A stretch of DNA of 64,000 nt from Marinobacterium stanieri (GCF_900155945.1 NZ_FTMN01000003.1:372001-436000); one strand, 5' to 3'; shown: positions 47,416 through 57,265, counted from the stretch's first letter. Notes: generated by a model not told the origin, from the sequence alone. Numbers and translations: made by a program.

Positions 47416-48469
47416 CTTCTTCTACCGCCTTGGGCCAGGCACTGACAATGGCTTTAACCAGGGTAGCCAGCGGAATGGCAAAGAACACCCCCCAGAATCC
47501 CCAGAAACTTCCAAATACCAGCACCGCGACAATGATCGAGACCGGATGCAGGTTTACCGCCTCAGAGAACAGCAAAGGTACCAGCACGTTCCCATCCAGC
47601 GCCTGAATCACACCATAGGCAATCATCAGGTACATGAATTCGTTACTCCAGCCCCATTGAAACAGGGCAATCAGCATTACCGGCAAGGTCACAACGGCCG
47701 CGCCGATATAGGGAATAACCACTGACAGCCCGACCAGAATGCCCAACAGCGCGGCATAGTTGATGCCGAAAAAGGCGAAGGTTACGTAACTGACCACCCC
47801 GACAATCATGATTTCGATGGCCTTGCCACGTACATAGTTGGCGATCTGGTCATCCATTTCATGCCAGACACGGGTCATCATTTCACGTTTCGGTGGCAGG
47901 AAGGCGACCCAACCGCTCATCAAGCGACGCCCGTCCTTGAGGAAGAAAAACACCAGGATCGGAACCAGTACCAGATAGATCAGGATGGTCATGATTCCCG
48001 TGATCGAGTTCAGTGAAAACGTCAGCACCCACTGCCCCAAACGGCTTAGTTCAGTTGCTGCCGCTGCAATCAGCTCCCGCACCTGCGTCTCTGAAATCAA
48101 ATCCGGATAGCGCTCCGGCAGAACCAGCAGCAACGCCTGCATCTCAGCCACCATCCGGGGTGCCTCATTGAAGAGGTTTACCAGCTGCTGCCACACAATC
48201 GGCATCACGAAAATCAGGAAGCCCGATACAAACCCGAGGAAGAGCACAAAAACCAACGCCACCGCCGCCAGGTGAGGCATACCCTTTTCACACAGCCAGT
48301 CCACCATGCCCTGCATGAGGAAAGCCAGAATAACCCCGGCAATCACCGGCGCCAGGGGCTGCCCCAGCACCCAGATAGCCAGCAAGGCACCACCGAGCAG
48401 CAGAAACAGAAACAGGGCTTCCTCGTCAGAGAAATATTGATCAATCCATTTACTTAAAATCTTGCGCAT
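47402..48469 (-). CDS. AI-2E/PerM-family membrane transporter
   Basis: The 355-residue product is a polytopic membrane protein of the AI-2E transporter (PerM/TqsA) family, with about eight helices and the C-terminal family signature around LLFSEAVNLHPVSIIVAVL and FFAIPLATLVKAIV. The substrate cannot be read from sequence; some members move signalling molecules, others act as Na+/H+ antiporters. It follows the TusA-like gene by 8 bp, so the two are likely one unit. Confidence 0.85.
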   Translation of the reverse strand: MRKILSKWIDQYFSDEEALFLFLLLGGALLAIWVLGQPLAPVIAGVILAFLMQGMVDWLCEKGMPHLAAVALVFVLFLGFVSGFLIFVMPIVWQQLVNLFNEAPRMVAEMQALLLVLPERYPDLISETQVRELIAAAATELSRLGQWVLTFSLNSITGIMTILIYLVLVPILVFFFLKDGRRLMSGWVAFLPPKREMMTRVWHEMDDQIANYVRGKAIEIMIVGVVSYVTFAFFGINYAALLGILVGLSVVIPYIGAAVVTLPVMLIALFQWGWSNEFMYLMIAYGVIQALDGNVLVPLLFSEAVNLHPVSIIVAVLVFGSFWGFWGVFFAIPLATLVKAIVSAWPKAVEEAAAE

Positions 48470-48477
48470 CTAAGACC

Positions 48478-48723
48478 TCAGGCCGAATGGCCACGACGAA
48501 TCCAGAAAATGTAACGCCCTTCTTCGCTGAACGTATCAATCAGTTCATGGTCAGACAGGCCAGTATAGGCAGGAATATCTCGCAGAGAGCCGGCATCGGT
48601 AGCGATCACTTTAAGCACCTGACCCGGCAGGAGTTGATGCAGGGCCACCTTGGCTTTCAACAGCGGCATGGGGCAACTCAGCCCGCTGGTATCCAGCTCC
48701 TGGTCGAACGTAGGTTCGGTCAT
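48478..48723 (-). CDS. TusA-family sulfurtransferase
   Basis: This 81-residue protein is a TusA-like sulfur carrier with the CPxP motif as LDTSGLSCPMPLLKAK, where the cysteine carries the persulfide. In Pseudomonas the equivalent gene in this spot (beside a PerM-type gene and bepA) is PA1006, a TusA-like protein reported to support molybdenum homeostasis and nitrate respiration. Orthology here is inferred from context. It differs from true tRNA-thiolation TusA mainly in its neighbours. It is divergent from bepA. Confidence 0.88.
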   Translation of the reverse strand: MTEPTFDQELDTSGLSCPMPLLKAKVALHQLLPGQVLKVIATDAGSLRDIPAYTGLSDHELIDTFSEEGRYIFWIRRGHSA

Positions 48724-48808
48724 CCATTATCTCCTATACACTAGCCATGAACGCATCGCACTTTATACCATATCCTTTCAACAGGTTAACCGAACAAGTG
48801 AAGGCCCC

Positions 48809-50248
48809 ATGTTGCAACTTCGTCATATCCTGATCTGTATGCTGCTGTGGGCACTGCCCCCAACCGCCCAGGCTAACGACTATAACCTGCCGCAGCTGAA
48901 TGACAGCACCTCTGCGACTATTAGCCTGCAAGAGGAGTACCGCCTGGGCCGAAGCTGGTCACGCATCCTGCGCGGTCAGGCCCCCATGCTACAGGACCCG
49001 ATAAGCTATCAGTATCTGGAAGACCTGATCTGGCGCCTGTTGCCGAACAGCCAGGTACAGGATCGCCGCGTCTCCATGTTTCTGCTGGATAATCGCGGCA
49101 TAAATGCCTTTGCCGTTCCCGGTGGCGTGATTGGCGTTAACGGTGGTCTCATTCTGACCACTGAATCCGAAGGCGAGCTGGCTTCCGTGCTGGCACACGA
49201 ACTGGCGCATTTAAGCCAGCGTCATTACGCCCAGCGCCTTGAAGAGGAACGCAAAAATCGGCCCATGATGCTGGCGGGCATGCTGGCCGGTATTTTGCTG
49301 GCAGCCGCGGATTCCGAAGGTGGAATGGCGGTCATTTCATCTACCATGGGTGCTTCAGCCTATCAGCAACTTGCCTTTAGCCGTCGAAACGAGCAGGAAG
49401 CCGACCGAGCCGGCATGCAAACGCTGGTCGCTTCCGGTTTCGATCCAGAAGCCATGCCCAGCATGTTTGCACGCTTGCAGCGCAGCTATCGCTTCTATGG
49501 CCAGAAACCACCTGAGTTTCTATTGACCCACCCGGTAACAGAATCCCGTATCGCCGATTCCATGAACCGTGCGCACCAGCTGCCCAAACCACGCAATACC
49601 GAGTCATCGCTTGAATTCCAGCTGGTCAAAGCACGCATGACCGTGCATTTCAATGAAAGCTCTCGCAAGATTCTTGAACAATACCAGGCCGCCCACAAGA
49701 AAAACCCGTCACTGGCCAATCAGTATGGATTGCTCTTGTCTGCCATTGCTGATGGGCAGCATCAACTGGCCGAATCAACCTGGCAGTCCCTGCCAGACTC
49801 ACTGAAACGCCACCCCTACGTGCAGATGACACGTATCGAACAGCTACAGTCAGCTGGACAACACCAGCAGGCCGTTGCCCTCGCCGACCAGCTGCTACAA
49901 CTGTATCCAGGCAACCGCCCCGTACGCATGCTGCGCGCGAACGCTCTGCACCGAGCCGGACAGCATCAGCAGGCAGCAAGCGCCTATCGCAGCCTGTCAC
50001 GGGATTACCCCGAGGATGCAGAGGTGCTGTACCAGCTAAGTGAGACCCTGGGCCTCATAGACGACAAGCTGGGTGTGCATGAAGCGCGCATAGAATATTT
50101 CCTGCTGACAGCACAGTTTGATCTGGCTTTGCGTCAGATTGAGTATGCCAAACGGGAAAAAGGTCTGACAGGCTCAGACAGGGCTCGACTGGAACAGCGT
50201 GAACGTGAAGCCAAGGCGCTTCGAGAAGAGATGAAACAGCAGTTCTAG
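48809..50248 (+). CDS. bepA: BepA-like periplasmic M48 metalloprotease
   Basis: BepA (YfgC) degrades misassembled outer-membrane proteins such as LptD and also helps their folding. The 479-residue product has a signal peptide ending AQA-NDYN, an M48 zinc protease domain with HELAHLSQRH (HExxH) and the third ligand in RRNEQEADRAGMQ, and a C-terminal tetratricopeptide region (about 280-460). The ATG at 48809 gives a proper signal peptide; an earlier in-frame ATG at 48650 would bury it. It works on the same machinery as BamC, encoded nearby. Confidence 0.92.
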   Translation: MLQLRHILICMLLWALPPTAQANDYNLPQLNDSTSATISLQEEYRLGRSWSRILRGQAPMLQDPISYQYLEDLIWRLLPNSQVQDRRVSMFLLDNRGINAFAVPGGVIGVNGGLILTTESEGELASVLAHELAHLSQRHYAQRLEEERKNRPMMLAGMLAGILLAAADSEGGMAVISSTMGASAYQQLAFSRRNEQEADRAGMQTLVASGFDPEAMPSMFARLQRSYRFYGQKPPEFLLTHPVTESRIADSMNRAHQLPKPRNTESSLEFQLVKARMTVHFNESSRKILEQYQAAHKKNPSLANQYGLLLSAIADGQHQLAESTWQSLPDSLKRHPYVQMTRIEQLQSAGQHQQAVALADQLLQLYPGNRPVRMLRANALHRAGQHQQAASAYRSLSRDYPEDAEVLYQLSETLGLIDDKLGVHEARIEYFLLTAQFDLALRQIEYAKREKGLTGSDRARLEQREREAKALREEMKQQF

Positions 50249-50281
50249 GTTAATACGTGCAAGCAAGGAAAAGTGTGATGA

Positions 50282-50313
50282 AAACGGCTTCGCACCCTGG
50301 TGTGAAGCCGTTT
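50282..50313. terminator. hairpin between convergent bepA and nadA
   Basis: AAACGGCTTCGCACC and GGTGTGAAGCCGTTT pair along 15 positions (one G-T pair) with a very short loop. It lies 34 bases after bepA and 12 bases before the nadA stop. The stem itself supplies A-rich and T-rich ends on both strands. Confidence 0.75.
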
Positions 50314-50324
50314 CCGAACAGGGA

Positions 50325-51386
50325 TCAGTTGGCCTGAAACTCCAGCATACGCTGAAGCGGCTTGAGCGCCTGTTCGCGCAACTCATCATCCACGTGGATC
50401 TCATCCGCACCATTTTCCAGTGCCGCAAGGATGTTATCCAGACCGTTCATGGCCATCCACGGACAATGAGCACAGCTGCGGCAGGTTGCGCCAGAGCCGC
50501 CCGTAGGGGCTTCCAGCAGACGTTTACCCGGCGCCGCCTGCTGCATCTTGTAGAAGATACCGCGGTCAGTCGCTACGATGAAGGTCTCATTGGGCATTTC
50601 CTGAGCCGCCTTGATCAGCTGGCTGGTAGAGCCCACGGCGTCTGCAATCTGGACAACCGAATCCGGTGACTCGGGATGAACCAGTACCGCAGCATCGGGA
50701 TAAACCTGCTTAAGATCCAGAACACCCTTGGCCTTGAACTCTTCGTGAACGATACAGCTACCGTCCCAAAGAATCATTTCTGCGCCGGTCTGCTTCTGAA
50801 CATATTCGCCCAGATGCTTGTCAGGCGCCCAGATGATTTTCTTGCCCTGATCACTCAGGTGCTCAACGACCTGAAGCGCAATACTGGAGGTAACAACCCA
50901 ATCGGCACGAGCTTTTACGGCAGCCGAGGTATTGGCGTACACCACCACTTCATGATCGGGATACTGATCACAGAATGCCGCGAACTCGTCCGCAGGACAG
51001 CCAATATCCAGTGAGCAGGTCGCTTCCAGGGTCGGCATAAGAATGCGCTTTTCAGGGCTCAGAATCTTGGCCGTCTCGCCCATGAAACGAACGCCAGCCA
51101 CAATCAATGTCGAGGCTGGATGCTTGGCTCCAAAGCGCGCCATTTCCAGAGAATCTGAAACACAACCGCCGGTCTCATCGGCCAGCTGCTGGATCAGATC
51201 ATCCGTGTAGTAATGCGCGACCAGACAGGCATCTTTTTCTGCCAGGAGTCGACGAATCTTTTCTTTGTATTGTTCGATTTCTGCTGATCCCATCTGCGAC
51301 GGCAGGTGCTCCTGAGCAAAATGCTCCTGCACCAGAATGCGATCATCAAGGTCCTGCTTACTCAACATAATATTGGTTCTTGTCAT
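50325..51386 (-). CDS. nadA: quinolinate synthase A
   Basis: NadA condenses iminoaspartate with dihydroxyacetone phosphate to quinolinate in NAD synthesis, using an oxygen-sensitive 4Fe-4S cluster. The 353-residue product has the family length, with [15 protein letters not shown] early, cluster cysteines around [14 protein letters not shown], and the C-terminal [16 protein letters not shown]. An ATG at 51368 is an alternative start six codons in. Neither has a strong ribosome-binding site. nadB and nadC are not in the window. Confidence 0.95.
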   Translation of the reverse strand: MTRTNIMLSKQDLDDRILVQEHFAQEHLPSQMGSAEIEQYKEKIRRLLAEKDACLVAHYYTDDLIQQLADETGGCVSDSLEMARFGAKHPASTLIVAGVRFMGETAKILSPEKRILMPTLEATCSLDIGCPADEFAAFCDQYPDHEVVVYANTSAAVKARADWVVTSSIALQVVEHLSDQGKKIIWAPDKHLGEYVQKQTGAEMILWDGSCIVHEEFKAKGVLDLKQVYPDAAVLVHPESPDSVVQIADAVGSTSQLIKAAQEMPNETFIVATDRGIFYKMQQAAPGKRLLEAPTGGSGATCRSCAHCPWMAMNGLDNILAALENGADEIHVDDELREQALKPLQRMLEFQAN

Positions 51387-51522
51387 CCCGCGGGGGTTAC
51401 TGCCAATGAGGGCATAAATCTAGGGTGCAGATTATACCATAGTTGCAGCAATGCACGGAAAACATTGCGCACAGGCATACAGATAGAATGTGACAGGAAA
51501 ATGAAGATAGTACTGGAAAAAA

Positions 51523-51598
51523 TGGTGGGTCGTATAGGACTCGAACCTATGACCAATTGGTTAAAAGCCAACTGCTCTACCAACTGAGCTAACGACCC
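51523..51598 (-). tRNA. tRNA-Lys (TTT), copy 1
   Basis: A complete 76-nt tRNA with encoded CCA. The acceptor stem is GGGTCGT/ACGACCC, the D-arm begins TAGCTCAG, the anticodon loop CTTTTAA gives anticodon TTT, and the T-arm has GGTTCGAGTCC. It is identical to the second copy 33 bp upstream on the transcript. The 3' end is followed on the minus strand by TTTTTT, which may help end transcription. Confidence 0.96.
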
Positions 51599-51631
51599 AT
51601 CGACTCAGGCAGACAGCCTGATGAAAGGAAG

Positions 51632-51707
51632 TGGTGGGTCGTATAGGACTCGAACCTATGACCAATTGGTTAAAAGCCAACTGCTCTACCAACTGAGCTA
51701 ACGACCC
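51632..51707 (-). tRNA. tRNA-Lys (TTT), copy 2
   Basis: This 76-nt tRNA is identical base for base to copy 1 and lies upstream of it in transcription order, 33 bp away. The anticodon is TTT and CCA is encoded. A promoter with near-consensus boxes and a GC-rich start region precedes it, so both copies are probably cut from one precursor. Confidence 0.96.
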
Positions 51708-51719
51708 ACTGGGCTGCGC

Positions 51720-51747
51720 ATTTTACGCCTAACTGCGTGAAAGGCAA
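51720..51747 (-). promoter_or_regulatory. sigma-70 promoter of the tRNA-Lys pair
   Basis: On the minus strand TTGCCT and TAAAAT are spaced by 16 bases, followed by the GC-rich GCGCAGCCC that would surround the start point. A GC-rich discriminator is typical of stable-RNA promoters under stringent control. The tRNA begins 13 bases after the -10 box. Confidence 0.6.
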
Positions 51748-51764
51748 CCCCTTTTTCAAAAGAA

Positions 51765-52445
51765 TTACATGTAACGAGTCGGATCTGCCACACCGGCGTC
51801 TGCAAAGCCTTTAGCTCTCAGCCGGCAACTGTCGCAACGACCACAGGCACGCCCTTCATCATCGGCCTGATAACAGGACACGGTCAATGCGTAATCGATA
51901 CCCAGCGCAGTGCCCTTTTCGATGATATCAGCCTTGGTCAGGTGCATCAGCGGTGTTTCGATACTGATAGGATCACCCTCTACGCCTCGACGTGTTGCCA
52001 GGTTCGCCATGGTTTCAAATGCCTGGATAAACTCCGGTCGACAGTCCGGATAACCGGAGTAATCCACCGCGTTAACGCCAATAAATATGGCATCAGCATC
52101 CAGTACTTCAGCCCACCCTAGCGCCAGCGACAAAAAGACGGTATTACGCGCCGGCACATAGGTCACCGGAACACCTTCACACTCATCTTCAGGCACATCA
52201 ATGCTGTTGTCGGTTAATGCTGAACCACCAAAGTCTTCAAGACTAAGGCGCAACACACGATGCTCGGCAACACCCAGCTGAGCGGTAATGGCACGCGCCG
52301 CATTCAACTCCGTCAGAGAACGCTGGCCATAGTCAAAGCTGAGTACATAGCAGGCATAACCCTGCTCTTTTGCCATTGCCAGAGCAGTGGCTGAATCCAG
52401 ACCACCGGAGAGCAGAACAACTGCTCGTTTTTCACCTTGTTTCAT
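51765..52445 (-). CDS. queC: 7-cyano-7-deazaguanine synthase QueC
   Basis: QueC converts carboxy-deazaguanine to preQ0 with ATP and ammonia on the queuosine pathway. The 226-residue product has the PP-loop [13 protein letters not shown] and the zinc ligands C-x8-CGRCDSC near the C-terminus, and full family length. The ATG at 52445 is used; a TTG just before it is in frame. It lies 29 bp after cpoB. In Pseudomonas queE lies between cpoB and queC; it is absent here. Queuosine modifies tRNAs with GUN anticodons, such as the tRNA-Asp in this window. Confidence 0.95.
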   Translation of the reverse strand: MKQGEKRAVVLLSGGLDSATALAMAKEQGYACYVLSFDYGQRSLTELNAARAITAQLGVAEHRVLRLSLEDFGGSALTDNSIDVPEDECEGVPVTYVPARNTVFLSLALGWAEVLDADAIFIGVNAVDYSGYPDCRPEFIQAFETMANLATRRGVEGDPISIETPLMHLTKADIIEKGTALGIDYALTVSCYQADDEGRACGRCDSCRLRAKGFADAGVADPTRYM

Positions 52446-52474
52446 CAACTCACATCAAATCTATTGGCTACAAA

Positions 52475-53314
52475 TTAAGGCGTCAGATAACCCCGTGCCA
52501 GCTCAGAAGCTGATGACTGCGGGTAGGTATCAATCACCTTACGCATCATCTGCTCAGCCCCGGCCGTGTCACCACTGCGCCCGAACAGCACTCCCAGCTT
52601 ATACATGGCATCCGGTGCCTTACTGTGCTCGGCGTAATTATTCAGCACCTGTGTAAACGCCTGACGGGCACCCTCAAGTTGCTGTTGCGCCAGGTGCACC
52701 TCACCCTTCCAGTACCAGGCATTCGGAATGAGCCCGCTGTTGGGATAGGTATTGATAAACGCTGTAAGCGCTTTATTGGCCTCGACAAAGTCACGCTGAC
52801 GTATCAGACCGTACGCCGCTTCATAGGCATTCTGATCGGCACTGGCGGGTGCTGACGGGCTTTCAGACGCCTGCTGAACATCCTGTGTTACCGACTCCGG
52901 AACCGCTGGCTTATCAGCTGAAACCGGAGACTCGGCAGCCCCGGGAACAGATGGTGCTGCTGTCGCAGAGCCTTCACCCGTCGCCAGCGCGGCATCTGCG
53001 GGCAGGCTTTGGAACAGTAGACTCAGACGACGGTCAATGTCCCGGTAACGCTCACGCTGCTGCTGCTCCAGCAGGTCCAGTCGACGCTGCTGCTGCTCAA
53101 CCGTGCCACGCAGGCTCCTCACTTCGTCCTGAAGCTGCTGAATCAGCAGCACCATTTCGTTTCCCGCAGAATTGGCGCCCAGCGCAACAGGCTGACCAGA
53201 AGTCGTGGAGCCGCTTCCCGCCTCACGAATCTCAATTACCGGGACATCGGCGAAAGCCGGTGCGGCTGCACTGAGCAGCCCCACCAGGATGCCATTTTTG
53301 GCTATACGGATCAT
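52475..53314 (-). CDS. cpoB: cell division coordinator CpoB (YbgF)
   Basis: CpoB links the Tol-Pal system to PBP1B during septal wall synthesis. The 279-residue periplasmic product has a signal peptide ending AFA-DVPV and an N-terminal trimerising coiled coil rich in glutamine and leucine (about residues 50-95). A proline/alanine/serine-rich linker and C-terminal tetratricopeptide repeats (about 160-275) follow. Its ATG overlaps the pal stop by 4 bp. It is the last gene of the tol-pal cluster. Confidence 0.94.
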   Translation of the reverse strand: MIRIAKNGILVGLLSAAAPAFADVPVIEIREAGSGSTTSGQPVALGANSAGNEMVLLIQQLQDEVRSLRGTVEQQQRRLDLLEQQQRERYRDIDRRLSLLFQSLPADAALATGEGSATAAPSVPGAAESPVSADKPAVPESVTQDVQQASESPSAPASADQNAYEAAYGLIRQRDFVEANKALTAFINTYPNSGLIPNAWYWKGEVHLAQQQLEGARQAFTQVLNNYAEHSKAPDAMYKLGVLFGRSGDTAGAEQMMRKVIDTYPQSSASELARGYLTP

Positions 53315-53847
53315 TTGCTCAGGTATTTCAGCTCAACGCGACGGTTTTTGCCCCAGGCAGCGGCATCATGGCCGATCATGGCAGGCTTTTCTTCACCGTA
53401 GCTGACAGTTTCAACCTGGTTGGCAGTCGCACCATTGACCATCAGCAGACGCTCGACGGACTTTGCACGACGCTCACCCAGCGCCATGTTGTATTCACGG
53501 GTACCACGCTCGTCGGCATGACCTTCCAAACGCACAGAGGCAGTGGGGTTCTGTGCCAAGTAACGCGCATGTGCTTCCAGATCAGCAAAACCCTGCTGAC
53601 GAACAACGGCTTTATCAAAGTCGAAGTAGAAAACGGTCTGCAGCTGATTCAGGTCTTCACGAGTGACCACCTGACCGGCGGATACACCACCGCTGTTTGC
53701 ACCGTAACTGCTGGCACCAGCGCCGTCCTGACCACCATTAGCAGAGCCTGCAGCGCCACCATCAGTAGTAGTGCTGGTTGTGCTACAACCGGCCAGAATC
53801 ATTGCAGATGTAATGGCGACGGCTTTGGTAAAGTTGGCTACGCGCAT
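53311..53847 (-). CDS. pal: peptidoglycan-associated lipoprotein Pal
   Basis: Pal anchors the outer membrane to peptidoglycan as part of Tol-Pal. The 178-residue product has a lipobox in MILAGCST, a glycine/serine-rich linker, then an OmpA-like domain with VFYFDFDKAVVR and the murein-binding LEGHADERGTREYN. It lies 62 bp downstream of tolB, enough room for a separate promoter. Confidence 0.97.
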   Translation of the reverse strand: MRVANFTKAVAITSAMILAGCSTTSTTTDGGAAGSANGGQDGAGASSYGANSGGVSAGQVVTREDLNQLQTVFYFDFDKAVVRQQGFADLEAHARYLAQNPTASVRLEGHADERGTREYNMALGERRAKSVERLLMVNGATANQVETVSYGEEKPAMIGHDAAAWGKNRRVELKYLSK

Positions 53848-53909
53848 GCTGTTTCCTCTAAGCGTTATATAGTTAATTGGTTATCAGTGTAATGTTTGGA
53901 TCATGCAAA

Positions 53910-55217
53910 TTAGCGGAGATAGGGTGACCATGCAGGCTCACGCACATCCCCTTCATTCGCCGGCATTCTGAACTGTACCCGACCATCCAGAGATACGGCC
54001 GACAGCACACCACGCGTCCCTTCCTGGGTAGCATAGATTACGATACTACCATTAGGCGCAATACTGGGTGATTCTGCCAGACCTGAACGCGTCAGGATAT
54101 CCACACGATCGGTTTTCAAATCCTGGACGGCAATATCGAATCCATTGCCCCCACCCTGGCTGCGGTGAACCATGGTCAGGAAGCGACCATCCTGAGTAAG
54201 ACGCCCACTTGCGTTGTAATTGCCTTCAAAGGTCAGACGCTCCAGGTTACGACTCGCCAGGTCCAGACGATAGATCTGCGGCTGACCACCACGGTCGGAC
54301 GTGAAGATCAACGAGCGGCCATCCGGAGACCAGTTGGGTTCGGTATCAATGCCGTAATGGCGGGTAATGCGCTGCAGCTCACGTGTCTGCAGGTTCAGCA
54401 CATAAATTTCCGGATTCCCATCACGTGAAAGCACCAGCGCCAGCTGATTGCCGTCCGGTGACCAGGCCGGTGCACCGTTCAGCCCCGGGAACGACTGAAT
54501 ACGCTCACGCTTACCCGTGGCAAGATGCTGAACATAGATGGAGGGTTTGCTGGTCTCAAAAGAGACATACGCCAGTTTACTGCCATCCATTGACCAGGCG
54601 GGAGACAGAATAGGCTCAGGAGACTCAAGGATAGTCTGCGCACGCGCGCCATCCCAATCGGCCAGTTTCAGACGGAAACGCTGCTTTCCAGCGGACAGCT
54701 GCTCAGCCGTGACGTACACGATTTGTGTCGAGAAGGCCCCTTTGAGCCCGGTCAGCTCTTCGAAAATACGGTCGGCAATGAAGTGTGCCGCATCGCGCAA
54801 ACCGCCCTGAGGGACACTTAGCGGCTCAGTCATCAAAGACTCTTCGCGCAACACATCAAACAACTCATAGGTAATATTAAGCTGTCCGCTTGCGTTGTTT
54901 TCAACACGACCGATTACCACGTAGTCCATCCGTGAGATACGCCAGTCACGGAAATAGACATCGGCACGACGGCTGGGAAAGCCCAGCATGTTTTCACGCG
55001 CCATGGGTTCGAAAAAGCCACTGCGCCCCAAATCCTGCTGCACCAGATCTGCTACGTCCTCACTCAGAGCCAGACCACTGTCATTAGCAAAAGGGACGAC
55101 TGCGATACGGGTCGGTGACTCCACGCCCTGAGTCACTTCCACCACCAACTCGGCGCGAACGGACATAGACATAAGCGCCGCCAGCGCCAATACCAGTAAC
55201 TGATTCAGTTTTACCAC
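53910..55217 (-). CDS. tolB: Tol-Pal periplasmic protein TolB
   Basis: TolB is the periplasmic six-bladed beta-propeller that shuttles between Pal and TolA. The 435-residue product has a signal peptide ending VRA-ELVV, an N-terminal domain (about 25-160), and repeated WSPDG-type propeller blades ([44 protein letters not shown] and so on). The start is GTG at 55217, overlapping the tolA end by 7 bp. Confidence 0.96.
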   Translation of the reverse strand: MVKLNQLLVLALAALMSMSVRAELVVEVTQGVESPTRIAVVPFANDSGLALSEDVADLVQQDLGRSGFFEPMARENMLGFPSRRADVYFRDWRISRMDYVVIGRVENNASGQLNITYELFDVLREESLMTEPLSVPQGGLRDAAHFIADRIFEELTGLKGAFSTQIVYVTAEQLSAGKQRFRLKLADWDGARAQTILESPEPILSPAWSMDGSKLAYVSFETSKPSIYVQHLATGKRERIQSFPGLNGAPAWSPDGNQLALVLSRDGNPEIYVLNLQTRELQRITRHYGIDTEPNWSPDGRSLIFTSDRGGQPQIYRLDLASRNLERLTFEGNYNASGRLTQDGRFLTMVHRSQGGGNGFDIAVQDLKTDRVDILTRSGLAESPSIAPNGSIVIYATQEGTRGVLSAVSLDGRVQFRMPANEGDVREPAWSPYLR

Positions 55218-56137
55218 CTGAGGCCCTCCGGCTTGAATTTAACCTGTAATTTACGCAACTGACGCTCAAACAGTATCGGATCTACATCCGCTACACGCGG
55301 AAAAGACTGGACACGATAAACGGCTTGAACTGCGGTATTGTCAAAGGCCGCATTACCACTACTTTTGGCGATGTATGCCTGGTCCACCTCACCACTGGGC
55401 AGCAGGTGAATCGTCACGATTGCTTCCATCCCGTTACGCGCGGTACTGGGTATACGCCAGCTATCCTGCAATACAGCCTGAATATAACTGCGAATATCAC
55501 CAATCACTGCCTGTGACTGCTGTCGAGCAGCCGCAGCCGCTTCAGCCTTGGCGCGCGCCTGGCGCTCCCGCTCCAGCGCCTGCTGCAATTCCTGCTCAGC
55601 TTTTGCCTGCTGCTCACGCCGCTCGGCCTCTTTACGAGCACGCTCGGCAGCTTCCTGCTTCGCCTTCTCGGCTTCACGCCGCGCCTGCTCTTCAGCTTTA
55701 CGCTTGCGAGCTTCGGCCTCGGCTTTTTTCCTGGCTGCGAGCTCTGCCTTCTTTTTTTGCTCGGCTTCACGCTTGCGAGCAATTTCCTGCTGTCGCTTGC
55801 GCTCAGCTTCCTGCTTTGCCTTGCGCTCGGCTTCCGCCTTGGCCTTCTTGCGTTCCAGCTCCTGACGCCGTTTCTCGGCAGCCGCCTGCTCACGCTCACG
55901 CTGGGCCTTGGCTTTAGCAGCCTCAGCCTGCTTGGCCTTTTCCTGAGTGATACGCTCCTGCTCTGCCTGACGCTCAGCCAGTGCATTCAAGTCGATCATC
56001 TGGGCCTGAATATGCCTCGGCATGGATCGCTTGGGTTCAGAATGATCAATCCAGTGCGTGCTTAACAGCGCCAGCACCAGGCCGTGAATCAGCAGAGCCA
56101 GAAACGTGGGCAGAATGTAACTTCTAAAATCCACCAT
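55211..56137 (-). CDS. tolA: Tol-Pal inner-membrane bridge protein TolA
   Basis: TolA spans the periplasm and transmits energy from TolQR to the outer membrane. The 308-residue product has one N-terminal membrane helix (about 9-26), a long alanine/lysine/glutamate-rich coiled coil (about 50-212) with many A-E-A-K and E-R-K type repeats, and a C-terminal TonB-like domain (about 215-308). The charged repeat region also gives several long reverse-frame open stretches, which are not genes. It lies 5 bp after tolR. Confidence 0.93.
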   Translation of the reverse strand: MVDFRSYILPTFLALLIHGLVLALLSTHWIDHSEPKRSMPRHIQAQMIDLNALAERQAEQERITQEKAKQAEAAKAKAQREREQAAAEKRRQELERKKAKAEAERKAKQEAERKRQQEIARKREAEQKKKAELAARKKAEAEARKRKAEEQARREAEKAKQEAAERARKEAERREQQAKAEQELQQALERERQARAKAEAAAAARQQSQAVIGDIRSYIQAVLQDSWRIPSTARNGMEAIVTIHLLPSGEVDQAYIAKSSGNAAFDNTAVQAVYRVQSFPRVADVDPILFERQLRKLQVKFKPEGLRW

Positions 56138-56142
56138 GCGCC

Positions 56143-56559
56143 CTATTCTGTCACCAGCCCGACACTGCCTGCACCTACTTGCTGCAGCAGCACCATCAAC
56201 TGGACGACCTGATCATAGTTGGTGTTCTTGTCGCCTCGCACCAGCAATAGCTTGTCCGGTGCGGATTGCAGAACCTTGCCCACTCGCTCCGCTACCTGGT
56301 CAGCACTCAAGGGGGTTTCCTCATCCCCACCCACATTAATGTAGTACTGCCCGGCAGCGTCCACCGTCAGGATCACTGGCTCTTCATTCTGGTCATCTAC
56401 GGGCTCCGCTGATGCCTGGGGCAGTTCAACATTGACCCCCTGAGTCAGCATCGGCGCCGTCACCATGAATATCACCAGCAACACCAGGGTCACATCGATA
56501 TAGGGAACAACATTGATTTCGGAGTTCAGTCTGCGCTTTTTGCGTTGCTTGCGAATCAT
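56143..56559 (-). CDS. tolR: Tol-Pal inner-membrane protein TolR
   Basis: TolR couples proton flow through TolQ to movement of TolA. The 138-residue ExbD-like product has one membrane helix with the functional aspartate in PYIDVTLVLLVIFMV, followed by a small periplasmic domain with DKLLLVRGDKNTNYDQVV. It is 9 bp after tolQ and 5 bp before tolA. Confidence 0.96.
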   Translation of the reverse strand: MIRKQRKKRRLNSEINVVPYIDVTLVLLVIFMVTAPMLTQGVNVELPQASAEPVDDQNEEPVILTVDAAGQYYINVGGDEETPLSADQVAERVGKVLQSAPDKLLLVRGDKNTNYDQVVQLMVLLQQVGAGSVGLVTE

Positions 56560-56568
56560 GCTTCAGCC

Positions 56569-57249
56569 TCAGGCCGCGCGGTGTACGCGGCGATAAAGAA
56601 TGCTGGAGAACTCATCAGCAAAGGTGTCATAGGCACTCAACAAGCCTTCAGCCTGAGCCGAGAAGCGGTTAAAGGCGATAACCGCGGGAATAGCCGCAAA
56701 CAGACCTATTGCAGTCGCCACCAGCGCCTCGGAAATACCTGGCGCCACGGATGCCAGCGTAGCCTGATGCACGTTTGCCAAGCCCCTGAAAGCATTCATA
56801 ATGCCCCAGACGGTACCAAAAAGGCCGACATAAGGACTGGTGGAGCCTACCGTCGCCAGAAACGGCAGATGACGCTCCAGGCGTTCCTCTTCACGCGCCA
56901 TGGCAACACGCATGGCACGCTGAACGCCATTCATGATCATGTCAGGGTCACTGCCGCTTTTCTGGCTCAGGCGTGTATATTCCTGCAGGCCGGCACGGAA
57001 GATATTTTCGGCACCGCTGTTGGGGTTGGGTGTCTGGTTTACCTCACGGAACAGTTGCCCCAGGTCGATACCTGACCAGAAACGATCCTCAAACAGCTTC
57101 AACGAGCGACGCGCTTTGCGCATGACCTGATTGCGCTGAAAAATCATCACCCAGGACAAAAACGATGCCAGCAACAGCGACAGCATCACCAGCTGCACAA
57201 CAAGGCTTGCGTTAAGCACCAGGCTCCAGATAGACAGCTTATCTTCCAT
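56569..57249 (-). CDS. tolQ: Tol-Pal inner-membrane proton channel TolQ
   Basis: TolQ is the MotA/ExbB-like proton channel subunit. The 226-residue product has three membrane helices (about 15-40, 130-155 and 165-195) with the conserved GTVWGIMNAF and ISEALVATAIGLFAAIPAV segments. It lies 16 bp downstream of ybgC and heads the QRAB-Pal-CpoB series. Confidence 0.96.
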   Translation of the reverse strand: MEDKLSIWSLVLNASLVVQLVMLSLLLASFLSWVMIFQRNQVMRKARRSLKLFEDRFWSGIDLGQLFREVNQTPNPNSGAENIFRAGLQEYTRLSQKSGSDPDMIMNGVQRAMRVAMAREEERLERHLPFLATVGSTSPYVGLFGTVWGIMNAFRGLANVHQATLASVAPGISEALVATAIGLFAAIPAVIAFNRFSAQAEGLLSAYDTFADEFSSILYRRVHRAA

Positions 57250-57265
57250 TACTTCTCCTCAACGG

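Noticed and set aside
55375-56065. Several open frames opposite and across tolA
   Set aside because: They arise from the repetitive lysine/alanine/glutamate coiled-coil coding sequence and are leucine/cysteine/serine-rich nonsense.
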